64,000 nt of DNA, from NCBI GenBank assembly GCA_963813485.1, contig CAWEZE010000004.1:170391-234390 (forward strand), read 5' to 3'. The notes under the pieces are model-generated. The model was not told the DNA's origin. It ran no database searches and saw only the letters and a program-made list of their open reading frames with translations. Shown here one piece after another: positions 14,810-23,884 of the stretch (positions are counted from its first letter, which is position 1; every line of letters begins with the position of its first letter). The stretch is from DASQUK01 sp963813485 (GTDB lineage Bacteria; Actinomycetota; Acidimicrobiia; Acidimicrobiales; VFJN01). The position numbers and the translations under genes were made by a program.

Positions 14810-16342
14810 GTGACCACGCCCCCCACCCTGCCCCCTGCCGGACCGGGTGCGCCCACCCCGCCGATCGCGATCGCCGGGGGCGCCGGCGACGCCACGCCCC
14901 GGCTCGGTGCGAACCGGATCGACGTGCCCGGCACCGTGGTCGAGCGACTGCGGGCGGCGTGCGCCGAGGTGACGACCGATCCAGCGGTGCTGGCCGAGGC
15001 CAGCCGCGACTGGTGGCCGGTGGCGATGGCCTGGGCGACCGAAGGCCAGGTGGCGGGGCTGGCAGGTGCCGTCGCCCGGCCCACCGACGCCGATCAGGTC
15101 GCCGCCGTGCTCGCGGTCTGCAACGACGCCAGGGTGCCGGTCACCGCCGCCGGAGGCCGCAGCGGCGTGTGCGGTGCGTCGGTCCCGGTGCACGGCGGGG
15201 TCCTCCTCGACCTCACCGCTCTGTCCGGCATCGTCGACGTCGACGCCACGTCGCTGGTACTTGATGTCCGGCCGGGAACCTTCGGCGATCTGCTCGAGCG
15301 CGACCTGCGCGCCGACCACGGCGCCACGCTCGGCCATTGGCCGCAGTCGGTCGCCCTGTCGACCGTCGGGGGGTGGCTGGCGTGCCGCTCGGCCGGCCAG
15401 CTCTCCGGGCGCTACGGCAAGATCGAGGACATCGTGCTGGGGCTCGACGTGGCGTTGGCCGACGGAAGCCGCATCACGACCGGCGGCTGGCCCCGAGCCG
15501 CGGTCGGTCCCGACCTGACCCAGCTGTTCGTGGGCAGCGAGGGCACGCTCGGCGTCATCACCGGCGCCCGACTGCAGCTGCATCCGGCGCCACGCCACGA
15601 GCGGCGCGGGGCGTGGCTGCTGGCGTCGTTCGAGGACGGCCTCGACAGCATGCGGCGCATCGTCCAGCGGGGCGCCACGCCCGCGGCGCTGCGGCTGTAC
15701 GACCCCACCGAGGCCGACCGCACCTACCAGATCGGCGACAAGGCGCTGCTGCTCGCGCTCGACGAGGGCGACCCCGACTTGGTCGACGCGGTCATGGAGG
15801 TGGTGGCCGAGGAGTGCCTGCGCAGCGCCTCGCCCGCGCGGCGCGCCGATGCGGCGCTCGTGGAGCAGTGGCTGGCGCACCGCAACGACGTGGCCGCCCT
15901 GGAGGCCCTGACCAGCAAGGGATTCACCGTCGACACGATGGAGGTCTCGGCGTCATGGACGGCACTGCCGAGCATCTATCGCGCCACGCTGGACGCCCTG
16001 CTGGCCGTCGAGGGCACCATCGCGGCGTCGGCCCACCAGTCGCACAGCTATCCGTCCGGTGGCTGCCTCTACTTCACGTTCGCGGGCCAGGTCGAAGCTG
16101 ACAGGCGCGACGCCTACTACCGGACGGTCTGGGACGTCGGCCAGCGGGCGGTCCTGGCACACGGCGGCGCCCTCAGCCATCACCACGGCGTGGGGCTCAA
16201 CCGCGCGCGGTTCATGCGGGAGGCGCTGGGGCCGGCGCTCGACGTCCTGGTCGCGACCAAGCGCGCGCTCGATCCGCGCGGCATCCTCAATCCCGGGAAG
16301 CTTGGGCTGCCGTCCCCGTTCGGCGGCGTCGAGGGTTGGTGA
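14810..16342 (+). CDS. Alkyldihydroxyacetonephosphate synthase-like FAD-binding oxidoreductase
   Basis: A 510-residue member of the PCMH/VAO flavoprotein family. The FAD-binding domain shows AAGGRSGVCGASVPVHGG and the central SGRYGKIEDIVLGL and GSEGTLGVITGARLQLHP. The C-terminal part contains SHHHGVG, matching the His-rich active-site loop of alkyl-DHAP synthase, which swaps the acyl chain of acyl-DHAP for an alkyl ether. Lying between glpD (makes DHAP) and a glycerol kinase it could make ether lipid precursors, though D-lactate/glycolate-type oxidases are related. The start is GTG 14810. Confidence 0.85.
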   Translation: MTTPPTLPPAGPGAPTPPIAIAGGAGDATPRLGANRIDVPGTVVERLRAACAEVTTDPAVLAEASRDWWPVAMAWATEGQVAGLAGAVARPTDADQVAAVLAVCNDARVPVTAAGGRSGVCGASVPVHGGVLLDLTALSGIVDVDATSLVLDVRPGTFGDLLERDLRADHGATLGHWPQSVALSTVGGWLACRSAGQLSGRYGKIEDIVLGLDVALADGSRITTGGWPRAAVGPDLTQLFVGSEGTLGVITGARLQLHPAPRHERRGAWLLASFEDGLDSMRRIVQRGATPAALRLYDPTEADRTYQIGDKALLLALDEGDPDLVDAVMEVVAEECLRSASPARRADAALVEQWLAHRNDVAALEALTSKGFTVDTMEVSASWTALPSIYRATLDALLAVEGTIAASAHQSHSYPSGGCLYFTFAGQVEADRRDAYYRTVWDVGQRAVLAHGGALSHHHGVGLNRARFMREALGPALDVLVATKRALDPRGILNPGKLGLPSPFGGVEGW

Positions 16343-16348
16343 GGACCA

Positions 16349-17806
16349 ATGACCGAGCGTGACGGATCGATCCTGGTCGTGGACGTCGGCACGTCCGGCG
16401 TCCGTGGCGCGCTCGTGCGGCCGGACGCCACCGTGGGTTCGGTCCACTATCGGCAGGTGCTCCCGTCCTCCCCGGCGCCCGGCCTGGTGGAGTTCGACGC
16501 CGCGGCGATGGCCGACGCCGCCCTCGACGTCGCCCAGACGGCGCTGGCCGAGGGCGAACCCGTGGCGGCGGTGGGCGTGAGCAACCAGCGGGCATCCACC
16601 GTTGTATGGGAGCGAGCCACCGGCAAGCCCGTCGGTCCCGGGCTCGGCTGGCAGGACCTGCGCACGGTCGGCGCGTGCCTGGTCTGGCAGTCCCAGGGCC
16701 TGCGGTTCGCGCCCAACGAGTCCGCCACGAAGCTCGCGCACCTGCTCGACGAGGCCGATCCCCAGCGCGTACGCGACCTGTGCTTCGGGACCGTCGACAC
16801 CTGGATCGCCTGGCACCTCTCGGCAGGTGAACTCCACGTCACCGACCTCTCCAACGCCGCCGTGACCGGGCTCGTGAGGGGCGATGCTTCGGCCTGGGAT
16901 CCGACGGTGCTGGAGGCCCTCCGGGTGCCCGAGTCCGCGCTGCCGGCACTGGTCGACACCTCCGGGATCATCGGGACCGCCGGCGCCCTGCCTGGCGCGC
17001 CGCCGCTGGCGGCCCTGGCCGGCGACCAGCAGGCCTCGCTCGTCGGACAGGGCTGCGTCCACCCTGGGCTGGCCAAGATCACCTTCGGTACCGGTGGGAT
17101 GCTCGATGTATGTGTCGGCCCCGACCGACCGGCGTCGGAACGCGAGGGCAAGCACGGAACGTTCCCGATCGTCGCATGGCGCCGGGAGGGGCAGCTGATG
17201 TGGGGCGTCGAGGCCGTGATGCTGACCGCGGGGGCGAACGTGGAATGGCTCCGCGACGACCTCGGCCTCATCGCCACCGCCGAGGAGTCGCACGACGTCG
17301 CCGCCGCTTGCGAGACGGCAGACGGGGTGATGTACGTGCCGGCGTTGCTGGGGCTGGGGACGCCCCGCTGGGACTACGGGGCCCGTGGCACGCTGCTCGG
17401 CATCACCCGGGGCACGGGCCGCTGCGAGCTCGTGCGGGCGGTCCTGGAGGGCGTCGCCCATCGGGGCGCGGACCTCGTCGAGGCCACCGAATCCGACACC
17501 GGGCTGGCCCTACCCCGGCTCCGGGTGGACGGCGGGATGACTGCCAATCCCACGTTCGTCCAGGCGCTGGCCGACGCCACCCGCCGGCCGGTGGAGGTTT
17601 CACCGGAGCGCGAGGCCACCACCCTGGGGGCCGGGTACCTGGCCGGGCTCGCAGTCGGCACCTGGTCGGGGTGGGACGACATCGCCGCCCGCTGGCATCC
17701 GGCGGCGGTGGTGGAGCCGGCACGCGCACTCGATCGGGAGCGGTGGCGCGAAGCTGTGGAACGCGCCGCGGGCTGGGAGCCCGACCTCAGCGCCATCAGC
17801 TTCTAG
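16349..17806 (+). CDS. glpK: Glycerol kinase-like FGGY-family carbohydrate kinase
   Basis: A 485-residue FGGY kinase. The N-terminal phosphate loop is VVDVGTSGVRGALV (residues 10-23), followed by VGVSNQRAST, LAGDQQASLVGQGC, KITFGTGGMLDV and RVDGGMTANPTFVQALAD near residue 392. The GDQQ element fits GlpK, but other positions differ from textbook enzymes, so a glycerol-related polyol is possible. ATG 16349 has GAGG six bases upstream, and the gene begins six bases after the alkyl-DHAP synthase-like gene. With glpD it completes conversion of glycerol to DHAP. Confidence 0.88.
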   Translation: MTERDGSILVVDVGTSGVRGALVRPDATVGSVHYRQVLPSSPAPGLVEFDAAAMADAALDVAQTALAEGEPVAAVGVSNQRASTVVWERATGKPVGPGLGWQDLRTVGACLVWQSQGLRFAPNESATKLAHLLDEADPQRVRDLCFGTVDTWIAWHLSAGELHVTDLSNAAVTGLVRGDASAWDPTVLEALRVPESALPALVDTSGIIGTAGALPGAPPLAALAGDQQASLVGQGCVHPGLAKITFGTGGMLDVCVGPDRPASEREGKHGTFPIVAWRREGQLMWGVEAVMLTAGANVEWLRDDLGLIATAEESHDVAAACETADGVMYVPALLGLGTPRWDYGARGTLLGITRGTGRCELVRAVLEGVAHRGADLVEATESDTGLALPRLRVDGGMTANPTFVQALADATRRPVEVSPEREATTLGAGYLAGLAVGTWSGWDDIAARWHPAAVVEPARALDRERWREAVERAAGWEPDLSAISF

Positions 17807-17824
17807 CGCCGAAGGGTGGACCAG

Positions 17825-18580
17825 ATGGCACGATCGCGCCGGACGATCGGGGTGGCGGCCGGAGCCGTCGTGGTGCTGGGCGTGGCGGCGTTCGCCGGCT
17901 GGTGGTTCCTGCTGCGCGACGACGCGCCCCCCGAGGCCGACATCGACGCCGCCGGCGAGACGCTCGACGAGGCCGCCACGTCCGGTACCGGGGATGCGTC
18001 CTCCGACGGAACCACCGAGGGAGCCGGCGTCGACGGCACCTGGACCGTCGATCAGAGCGTGGGATCGTTCGCCGACTTCACCAGCACCTGGGCGGGCTAT
18101 CGCTTCGACGAGGAGCTGGTCAGCATCGGCGCCAACACGGCCGTCGGCAGGACGCCGGACGTGACCGGCACCATGACCGTGGCCGACGGCGCCGTGACGG
18201 CTGTGGATGTCGAGGTCGACCTGACGACCCTCGACAGCGACAGCGACCGGCGCGACGGAGCGTTGCGGACCAGGGGCCTGGAATCCGACCGGTTCCCCAC
18301 CGCCACTTTTCGGCTCACGGAGCCGGTGGCGCTGTCGACGGGGTTGACCGACGGCGAGCGGGCCGCGGTGTCGGCGACCGGCGAGCTCACGATCCACGGC
18401 GTCACCAACGAGGCCACCATCGAGCTGCAGGCGGAGCTGCAGGGCGACTCCGCCGTCGTGGTGGGCAGTGCCCCGATCGCCCTTGCCGACCACGGGATCG
18501 ACCCTCCTACCGGGCTCTCCGTGCTGTCCATTTCCGGCGACGGCACTTTCGAGTTCCAGCTCTTCTTCTCGAAGGGCTGA
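17825..18580 (+). CDS. Membrane-anchored YceI-family protein
   Basis: A 251-residue protein. Residues ~6-27 form one hydrophobic segment (VAAGAVVVLGVAAFAGWWFL), followed by an acidic low-complexity linker and a YceI lipocalin-like beta-barrel domain (GTWTVDQSVGSFADF, then TLDSDSDRRDGALRTRGL and TGELTIHGVTNEATIELQA). YceI proteins bind isoprenoid or amphipathic ligands, here on the outer face of the membrane. ATG 17825 has GAAGG at a workable distance; GTG 17816 is an alternative. It is the last gene of the glp operon, 18 bases after glpK. Confidence 0.85.
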   Translation: MARSRRTIGVAAGAVVVLGVAAFAGWWFLLRDDAPPEADIDAAGETLDEAATSGTGDASSDGTTEGAGVDGTWTVDQSVGSFADFTSTWAGYRFDEELVSIGANTAVGRTPDVTGTMTVADGAVTAVDVEVDLTTLDSDSDRRDGALRTRGLESDRFPTATFRLTEPVALSTGLTDGERAAVSATGELTIHGVTNEATIELQAELQGDSAVVVGSAPIALADHGIDPPTGLSVLSISGDGTFEFQLFFSKG

Positions 18581-18585
18581 CTGGC

Positions 18586-19143
18586 TCAGGACGGCTCGTC
18601 GGGTGAGCGGGAACCGGGGATGCCCAGCGTCACGGCGTATGCCTGGTTGAGGTCGTCCCACCCGTAGTTACGGGCGTCCTCGCCCCGGATCGGACCGATG
18701 GGCGTCCCGTCCAGCAGGAGCTCGGCGACGACCAGGCAGATGTGCCAGCCGGCGGCCACCTTGGGCAACCACTCGCGGTCCTCGATCGTGTGCTGCAGGG
18801 TGAGCCGGGTCCCCCGCTCGGTGGGTGCCAACTCCCACCGTAAGAGGTCCTTACCCCACGTGTACTCCAGCAGCTCCGGCGGCTCGGCTCGGGTCACGGT
18901 GGCTGGAAGGTCCTCGGCGACTTCGCCGTCGATCATCGTCAGTGTCGCGTCCCCGGGCCTGCCGAGGTCGCGGTCGGTGGTGAACGGCGACCACTCCCTG
19001 AGCTGCGCGGGGTCGGTGAGTGCCGCCCACACCTTCTCGGGCGGATGGCGCAGGTCGCGGACGAACACGAGGGTCCAGCGATCTCCGCTGGGACGGCACT
19101 CGATGTGGGCCAGCGGCCCGGGCTCGAAGGTCGTGCGGTTCAT
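18586..19143 (-). CDS. SRPBCC/AHSA1-domain protein
   Basis: A 185-residue AHSA1-like START-fold protein: FVRDLRHPPEKVWAALTDPAQLREW near residues 28-52, LLEYTWGKDLLRWEL in the middle and a helical C-terminus with VAAGWHICLVVAELLLDG. It starts three bases after the stop of the ArsR-type regulator, forming the common ArsR-AHSA1 two-gene operon. The regulator presumably controls the pair. Ligand unknown. Confidence 0.9.
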   Translation of the reverse strand: MNRTTFEPGPLAHIECRPSGDRWTLVFVRDLRHPPEKVWAALTDPAQLREWSPFTTDRDLGRPGDATLTMIDGEVAEDLPATVTRAEPPELLEYTWGKDLLRWELAPTERGTRLTLQHTIEDREWLPKVAAGWHICLVVAELLLDGTPIGPIRGEDARNYGWDDLNQAYAVTLGIPGSRSPDEPS

Positions 19144-19145
19144 CG

Positions 19146-19478
19146 CTACTCCTGACTGTCGTCGTGCATGTCACCCTGGCTGTCCAGGTGGCGTTCGAGG
19201 GCGTCGAGGTGCCGGGTCCAAAGGCGCCGGTAGGGCTCGAGCCACCCGTCGAGCCGCTCGAACGGCGGGGCCTCGATCCGGTAGATGCGGCGCTGTGCCG
19301 CCACCCGGCACGAGACGAAGCCCCCGTCACGCAACACCTTCAGGTGCTTGGACATCATCGGTTGGCTGACCGAGAGCGCGTCGACCAGGTCGCCGACGCT
19401 GCTCTCCGACGCGCACAGCTCGTCGAGGATCTGCCGCCGGGTCGGCTCGGCCAGTACGGCGAACGTGTCCATGGGCAT
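19146..19478 (-). CDS. ArsR-family transcriptional regulator
   Basis: A 110-residue winged-helix regulator: MDTFAVLAEPTRRQILDEL at the start, recognition helix LSVSQPMMSKHLKVLRDGG and the wing CRVAAQRRIYRIE. No metal-binding Cys box is present (a single Cys at the dimer helix is not the CVC motif), so it belongs to the group paired with SRPBCC/AHSA1 proteins rather than metal sensors. Start ATG 19478 follows an AT-rich promoter with a 26-bp palindrome covering TTGACA, which suggests autorepression. Confidence 0.92.
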   Translation of the reverse strand: MPMDTFAVLAEPTRRQILDELCASESSVGDLVDALSVSQPMMSKHLKVLRDGGFVSCRVAAQRRIYRIEAPPFERLDGWLEPYRRLWTRHLDALERHLDSQGDMHDDSQE

Positions 19479-19485
19479 GCGTCTA

Positions 19486-19514
19486 ATATTCTTGTCTACG
19501 TATATGCCTGTCAA
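19486..19514 (-). promoter_or_regulatory. Promoter of the ArsR-AHSA1 operon
   Basis: On the minus strand TTGACA (19509-19514) is followed 17 bases later by GAATAT (19486-19491), which is seven bases from the ATG at 19478. It is the strongest -35/-10-like pair seen in the window. Confidence 0.6.
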
Positions 19515-19524
19515 GGCGTATACG
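19499..19524. promoter_or_regulatory. ArsR-type operator palindrome covering the -35
   Basis: Arms CGTATATGCC and GGCGTATACG (9 of 10 complementary) flank the six bases TGTCAA, which read TTGACA on the minus strand. Binding here would block the -35 element of the arsR-type gene. It also lies about 45 bases before rnpB on the other strand. Confidence 0.65.
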
Positions 19525-19569
19525 TGGCGTGTGACGACGAAGCGATGCGATCGCGACCGGTAGCCTGGT

Positions 19570-19945
<376 letters not shown>

Positions 19946-20200
19946 AACAGCTCTGACCAGGGCGTCAGTCCCTGAGGAGTCGCTCGCGGCAGCCACGGCG
20001 GTGATCGGGGCGCCCTCGGCAGCAGCAGCAGCGTCGAGGCGCACCAGTGGGCGGCAGGCGTGGAACTTGAAGCGGTCCTCGGCCAGCCCCGCGGCCACCA
20101 GCGCCGGTTTCCACGCCGACGCGTAGAACTGGTCCCGTCGGAGCATCTCGGCGTCCCGTAGCCCACGGACCAGGATCGGGCGCGCCCACCGAGACTGCGG
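19946..20200 (-). pseudogene. Tyrosine recombinase (integrase) remnant abutting rnpB
   Basis: Minus-strand reading gives ARPILVRGLRDAEM, then RDQFYASAWKPALVAAGLAE and DRFKFHA, the segment before the conserved Arg-His-x-x-Arg box of phage-type integrases. After FKFHACR the frame breaks: another frame continues HWCASTLL, then the first resumes with EGAPITAVAA. The C-terminal half (second His, Tyr nucleophile) is missing and the reading runs into the 3' end of rnpB. It is a truncated, frameshifted gene. Its position directly against an RNA gene is the usual arrangement for an integrated island. Confidence 0.7.
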
Positions 20201-20369
20201 GGGTCAGCTCGGTGACGCGTGATGAGGAGCGGCCGAGGACCGCAGAACAGGAATCTGGAGCGCCCGGCGGGATGGTCGATCGGCGGCCAGATCGCGGTTC
20301 CGTGTGCGGGTCTCCGCGTCGAGGCCGATGTTCTGTGCGCGTTCCAGCCGGGCGTTCTGGCGCGCCGGG

Positions 20370-20564
20370 TCAGGTCGCCGGTGCGAGCTGGACGCCGTGG
20401 CGGCTCGCGACCCGTCCGCAGATCGCCGGGACTGGCTCACCGCCGTGTTCGGATGCCGCCCGTACGTAGGTCACCAGCGCTTGGAGCGCCCAGAACCACA
20501 GGTCATCGGTACGCCACCAGCTCACCTCGTCGAGCAAACCCGGATCCACTCCGGCCCGGACCAT
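20370..20564 (-). pseudogene. Truncated protein fragment, unknown family
   Basis: A 64-codon minus-strand frame has protein-like content (WWRTDDLWFWALQALVTYVR, then GRVASRHGVQL) ending at 20370. Upstream of 20564 the sequence is an integrase C-terminus on the other strand, so the N-terminal part appears to have been lost at the junction. I do not recognise the family. Confidence 0.35.
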
Positions 20565-20794
20565 CGCCGCCGCCCGCCCGACGGGCCGGAATCGCCAAAC
20601 GTGTCGGGCCGCACACGCTTCGTCACGCGTTCATCATCGCTGCCCTCGACGCCGGCGTTCCCCTCCGCGACGTCCAAGAGGCCGCCAGCCATGCCGATCC
20701 CCGCACCACCATGCGCTACGAACGAGCGCTCGTGTCCCTCGACCGACACGCCGCCTACATCGTGGCCACGTTCCTCGCCGGCGCCAGCCGCTGA
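20561..20794 (+). pseudogene. C-terminal fragment of a second tyrosine recombinase
   Basis: The plus strand encodes RAGIAKRVGPHTLRHAF, then DAGVPLRDVQEAASHADPRT and TMRYERA, which contain the catalytic H-x-x-R (HTLRH), second His (SHADP) and Tyr (MRYER) of the integrase family, ending at TGA 20794. The N-terminal domains are missing; upstream sequence codes for an unrelated fragment on the other strand. It differs from the remnant at 19946-20200, so at least two integrases have been present here. Confidence 0.75.
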
Positions 20795-20851
20795 CCCCAT
20801 CAGCCCGCTCCGGCCCGCGAGATCGCTCCAGAGCGGGCAATCTGTGCGCGC

Positions 20852-22060
20852 GTGACTGATCGCTTGAAGTCGCTTCCGTTGCCTGACGACCCGAACCTGG
20901 CTGCGTGGGCGTCGGCACTGAACGACGCCGGCCATTGGGCGCAGATGTATGACGCCGGCGTGGCGGCTGTGTTCGCGACGGACGAGCTGAGGTTGAGCTT
21001 ACGGGGACACAGGAGCGGGCACGGTCCTGCCAATCGGGTTCCACCTCTTTAGCGCGGAGACGACGCGGTTTCGCGTGTCGGTGAACCGCGGCGGCTTTGT
21101 GCTACCGGAGGTTCGTCGAGCGCGCTTCTTGGAGATTGGTCCTTACATCCTTGCGAGTACGCCGGGCGGCCGAGAAGAGCTTCGTCGGGTCGTCGATCCC
21201 GAGTTCGCTGACCTGGTCGACCAACTTGAACCCAAAGATCTTCCCCCTGTGTGGCCTCGCCCCGGCGCTGTCCGCCACGGTTCGGGGTTAGAGGTGGTGA
21301 GTTCGACGACGCATGTTCGGATCGATGACGCTCACGGAAACCTTGCGGGGTTTTGCAACTTGATCAAGCCCTCGGCGGGGATGTCGCAGCTTGCCGCGGC
21401 GGCCTATACGGTGGACCTGTCTCATCTCGAACGGATGCGGGCCGGTTGAGCACGCCGATCGTCGCCCTGCGGCGATCTTGATGGCCGATCTGGAAGCGTC
21501 TTCGCCGCTGGCGCGTCGTCTTTCGACCGCGCGGTACTTCGCGTTCGTTCGGCGGCTGGATACGCGCGGCGGACCGTTGCATCGTCGATGCCGGTGGCAT
21601 CGTCGGCCGCCACGCCGGAGACGGCGTCGTCGCCTTCTTCCTCGCCGAGACGGCGGGCTCCGAATCCGCGGCCGCGAGATCGAGCATCATCGCCGCGCGT
21701 ACCCTGCGCGACTCGCTCACCGACATCGCCGCGCGCAGCGAGATCCCTCCATCCGAGCTGTCACTGCGGTTCGGGCTCCACTGGGGTGCGACCCTGTACA
21801 TCGGGCGAATCCTCACCGCTGGTCGCAGCGAAGTCACCGCGCTCGGCGACGAAGTAAACGAGGCCGCGCGGATCGAAGCCTGCGCGACCGGCGGCCGGAC
21901 ACTCGCCTCCAAATCGCTCATCGAACGACTCGACCGGGCCGACGCCGACGCGCTCGGGATCGACCCGAGCCGCATCACCTACACCCAACTCGCGGACCTC
22001 GACACCGCAACCGACAAGGCACGCCGAGACGCACCCGCCATTGCCGTCTGCGAGATCTAA
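20852..22060 (+). pseudogene. Class III adenylate/guanylate cyclase, broken by frameshifts
   Basis: Joined frames give a ~400-residue protein: MTDRLKSLPLPDDPNLAAWA in the first frame; after ~20998 GDTGAGTVLPIGFHLFSAET and the rest up to LSHLERMRAG in a second; then RPAAILMADLEASSPLARRL; and after ~21565 IVDAGGIVGRHAGDGVVAFF to the TAA at 22060. The last parts form a nucleotidyl cyclase catalytic domain with LMADLEASS and GRHAGDGVVAFF as metal and substrate regions and ALGDEVNEAARIE near the end. At least three frame changes are required, so the gene is inactive as sequenced. Confidence 0.8.
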
Positions 22061-22072
22061 ACGCCACCGCGC

Positions 22073-22090
22073 CATATCTGCCGATCTCGC
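22073..22090. repeat. 18-bp direct repeat, left copy
   Basis: CATATCTGCCGATCTCGC occurs here and again at 25558-25575, both on the plus strand; an 11-base partial copy starts at 22808. The copies bracket a 3.4-kb segment with a secreted protein, a methyltransferase and the IS110 element. Confidence 0.6.
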
Positions 22091-22148
22091 GCTCCGTCGT
22101 TCTGCTCGGAGTTACCGGGTTGCCGAGGTCGCGGCGCGGGGTCGCGTG

Positions 22149-22712
22149 TCAGCCGGCGATCAGGAGGAGGTCCTCGCAGAAGTCACCAGTGTCGTTGCGC
22201 CCGGTCGATTCCTTGACGACACCGACGAACTCGAGGAAGTCGTCGTCGGACGGGTCGGTGGGCGTGCCGGCATTGTCGATGAGGACCTCGACCCGGGTCA
22301 GGCCGGTGTCCCTCAGCACGACGGGGCTGTCAGAGCCCGATACGACGAAGTTCCCCGCGCCCTGACCGATGATCGTCAGCGTTCCGTCACCGTTGTCGGT
22401 TACGCGCAGGTCCTTGGTGGCTGTCGCGAACGTCTGGACGAAGGTGTGACCGTTGGGCAGGGTGAGCGTGTCGGTGCCGCGAAGCTGTTCGCCGCCGTAC
22501 GCGAGGCCGTCGGGCCCGTGTGGATTGAACAGGAAGTGCCCGTCGACGACGCGGTCGTGTTGCAGCGTCAGGCCGCACTCGACGATGGTGTCATGCTCCT
22601 CTTCGTGGAAGTGGTCGTTCTCCAGGGGTTTCGCCCCCGCCGCTGCCGGCACCGTCAACACCGCTACCGCCGCCAGTCCCAACGCGATCCCGAGCGTGTA
22701 CGTACGCCTCAT
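22149..22712 (-). CDS. Secreted protein of unknown function
   Basis: A 187-residue protein with a clear signal peptide (MRRTYTLGIALGLAAVAVLT, then VPAAAGA; probable cleavage after residue 27). The mature part has a His/Glu-rich stretch (ENDHFHEEEHD), beta-rich repeats (TLTIIGQGAGNFVVSGSDS) and two Cys, one near the start and one near the end, that could form a disulfide. Start ATG 22712. The upstream methyltransferase frame reads into it without a stop because of a frameshift, but the signal peptide marks a separate gene. No family recognised. Confidence 0.75.
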   Translation of the reverse strand: MRRTYTLGIALGLAAVAVLTVPAAAGAKPLENDHFHEEEHDTIVECGLTLQHDRVVDGHFLFNPHGPDGLAYGGEQLRGTDTLTLPNGHTFVQTFATATKDLRVTDNGDGTLTIIGQGAGNFVVSGSDSPVVLRDTGLTRVEVLIDNAGTPTDPSDDDFLEFVGVVKESTGRNDTGDFCEDLLLIAG

Positions 22713-22818
22713 TGCCCGCCTCCTTGCCCACCTTGACGCGGTGAGTGTTCGCGCTCGCCATCTGCTGTGTCCATGGGCTGCTCGACCCCGCCGAGGAACC
22801 CGTCGCTCATATCTGCCG

Positions 22819-23537
22819 CTAGGAGTGCTCGTATACGGCAACCTGGTTGGTGCTGTCTCGGTGAAGGGCTCCCGGTTCCATCCGGCCCATCGTTCGCGCA
22901 GCGTGAGACCTGCGATCTGGGCCATGAGATCGAGCTCGGCCGGCCAGACGTACCGACCCGGCGTGGCGTGATGCACGAGCCGCCCGTCGATCGACATCCA
23001 GTGGTGCGACCAGGAGATCTGGCTGACGACGTCATCAAAGGTCTCCACAGCCACGTGATCGGGTTCGAACGCGAAGACACGCCCGACCTCGCCCGGCGGC
23101 ACTCCTCGAAGCTGAGGCACGACGACTTCGACCACGAAACGCCCACCCGGCCCGAGGTGTCGTGCGGCATTGCGGAACATCGCCACCTGCTCCTGTTGCG
23201 TCGTCACGTTCATCAGGGCGTTCCACACCACGTACACGAGCTTGAAATCGCCTTCGACGCGGGCAGCAGTCATGTCACCGATCGTGACGGGCACTGCAGC
23301 ACCCTGCGGCTTCTCCGCCAGCCTCGCAGCCATAGGTGCTGACAGCTCGACGCCGTGCACCACCACCCCACGAGCACTCAACGGCAGCGCCACCCGACCC
23401 GTGCCGACCGCGAACTCCAACGCCGGGCCGCCGTCGGCCAGCTCCTCGAGCAGTGCCACCGTTGGGTTGAGCACGCTCGGCGCAAACATCGCCGCCGACG
23501 TCGCGTCGTACACCGACGCAATCTCTTCGCCCCACAT
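22819..23537 (-). pseudogene. Class I SAM methyltransferase, frameshifted near the C-terminus
   Basis: From ATG 23537 (MWGEEIASVYDATSAAMF) the frame encodes a methyltransferase: ALEFAVGTGRVALPL is the SAM-binding motif I, VHGVELSAPM motif post-I, FKLVYVVWNALMNV motif II, and HLGPGGRFVVEVVVP follows. After REPFTET one base appears to be missing: the next frame ends naturally as TNQVAVYEHS and TAG at 22819. In the existing frame translation would instead continue into the downstream secreted-protein gene. Only the last ~12 residues are affected, so partial function is possible. Confidence 0.75.
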
Positions 23538-23884
23538 GTTCGATCCCACGACCGCAGCGTCGTCAGCCCCGCTCGGCGACTCCACTCGATTTCCTTGGTC
23601 CGGGCACCCGCGCACAGATCTGCCAGTGAGACTGGGGTTGTCGCTGTTGGGTCCACCGCGGGGTTGATCGTGGTGGCTACGTTCAGCGGCTCTCGCGGTC
23701 TGGTCTGACTCTGGTTGTTGCACCGAGGTTCGTTGGGTGCGTGTCGGCTGGGCCGTGGGGACTCGAATGTGGCACGCCCCGTTCCGGAGGGTGACCGAGC
23801 TGGCTGCGGGAACAGCTTGCTCGACACGGTCTCCTTCGCGGGACGTGCGTGCCACCCCACAACCTCGAACAGGAAAGGGATGGC

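Noticed and set aside
20420..20440. GGCTCACCG as a second copy of the rnpB 3' end (attachment site)
   Set aside because: Only nine bases match and the flanks do not; that is expected by chance in this composition.
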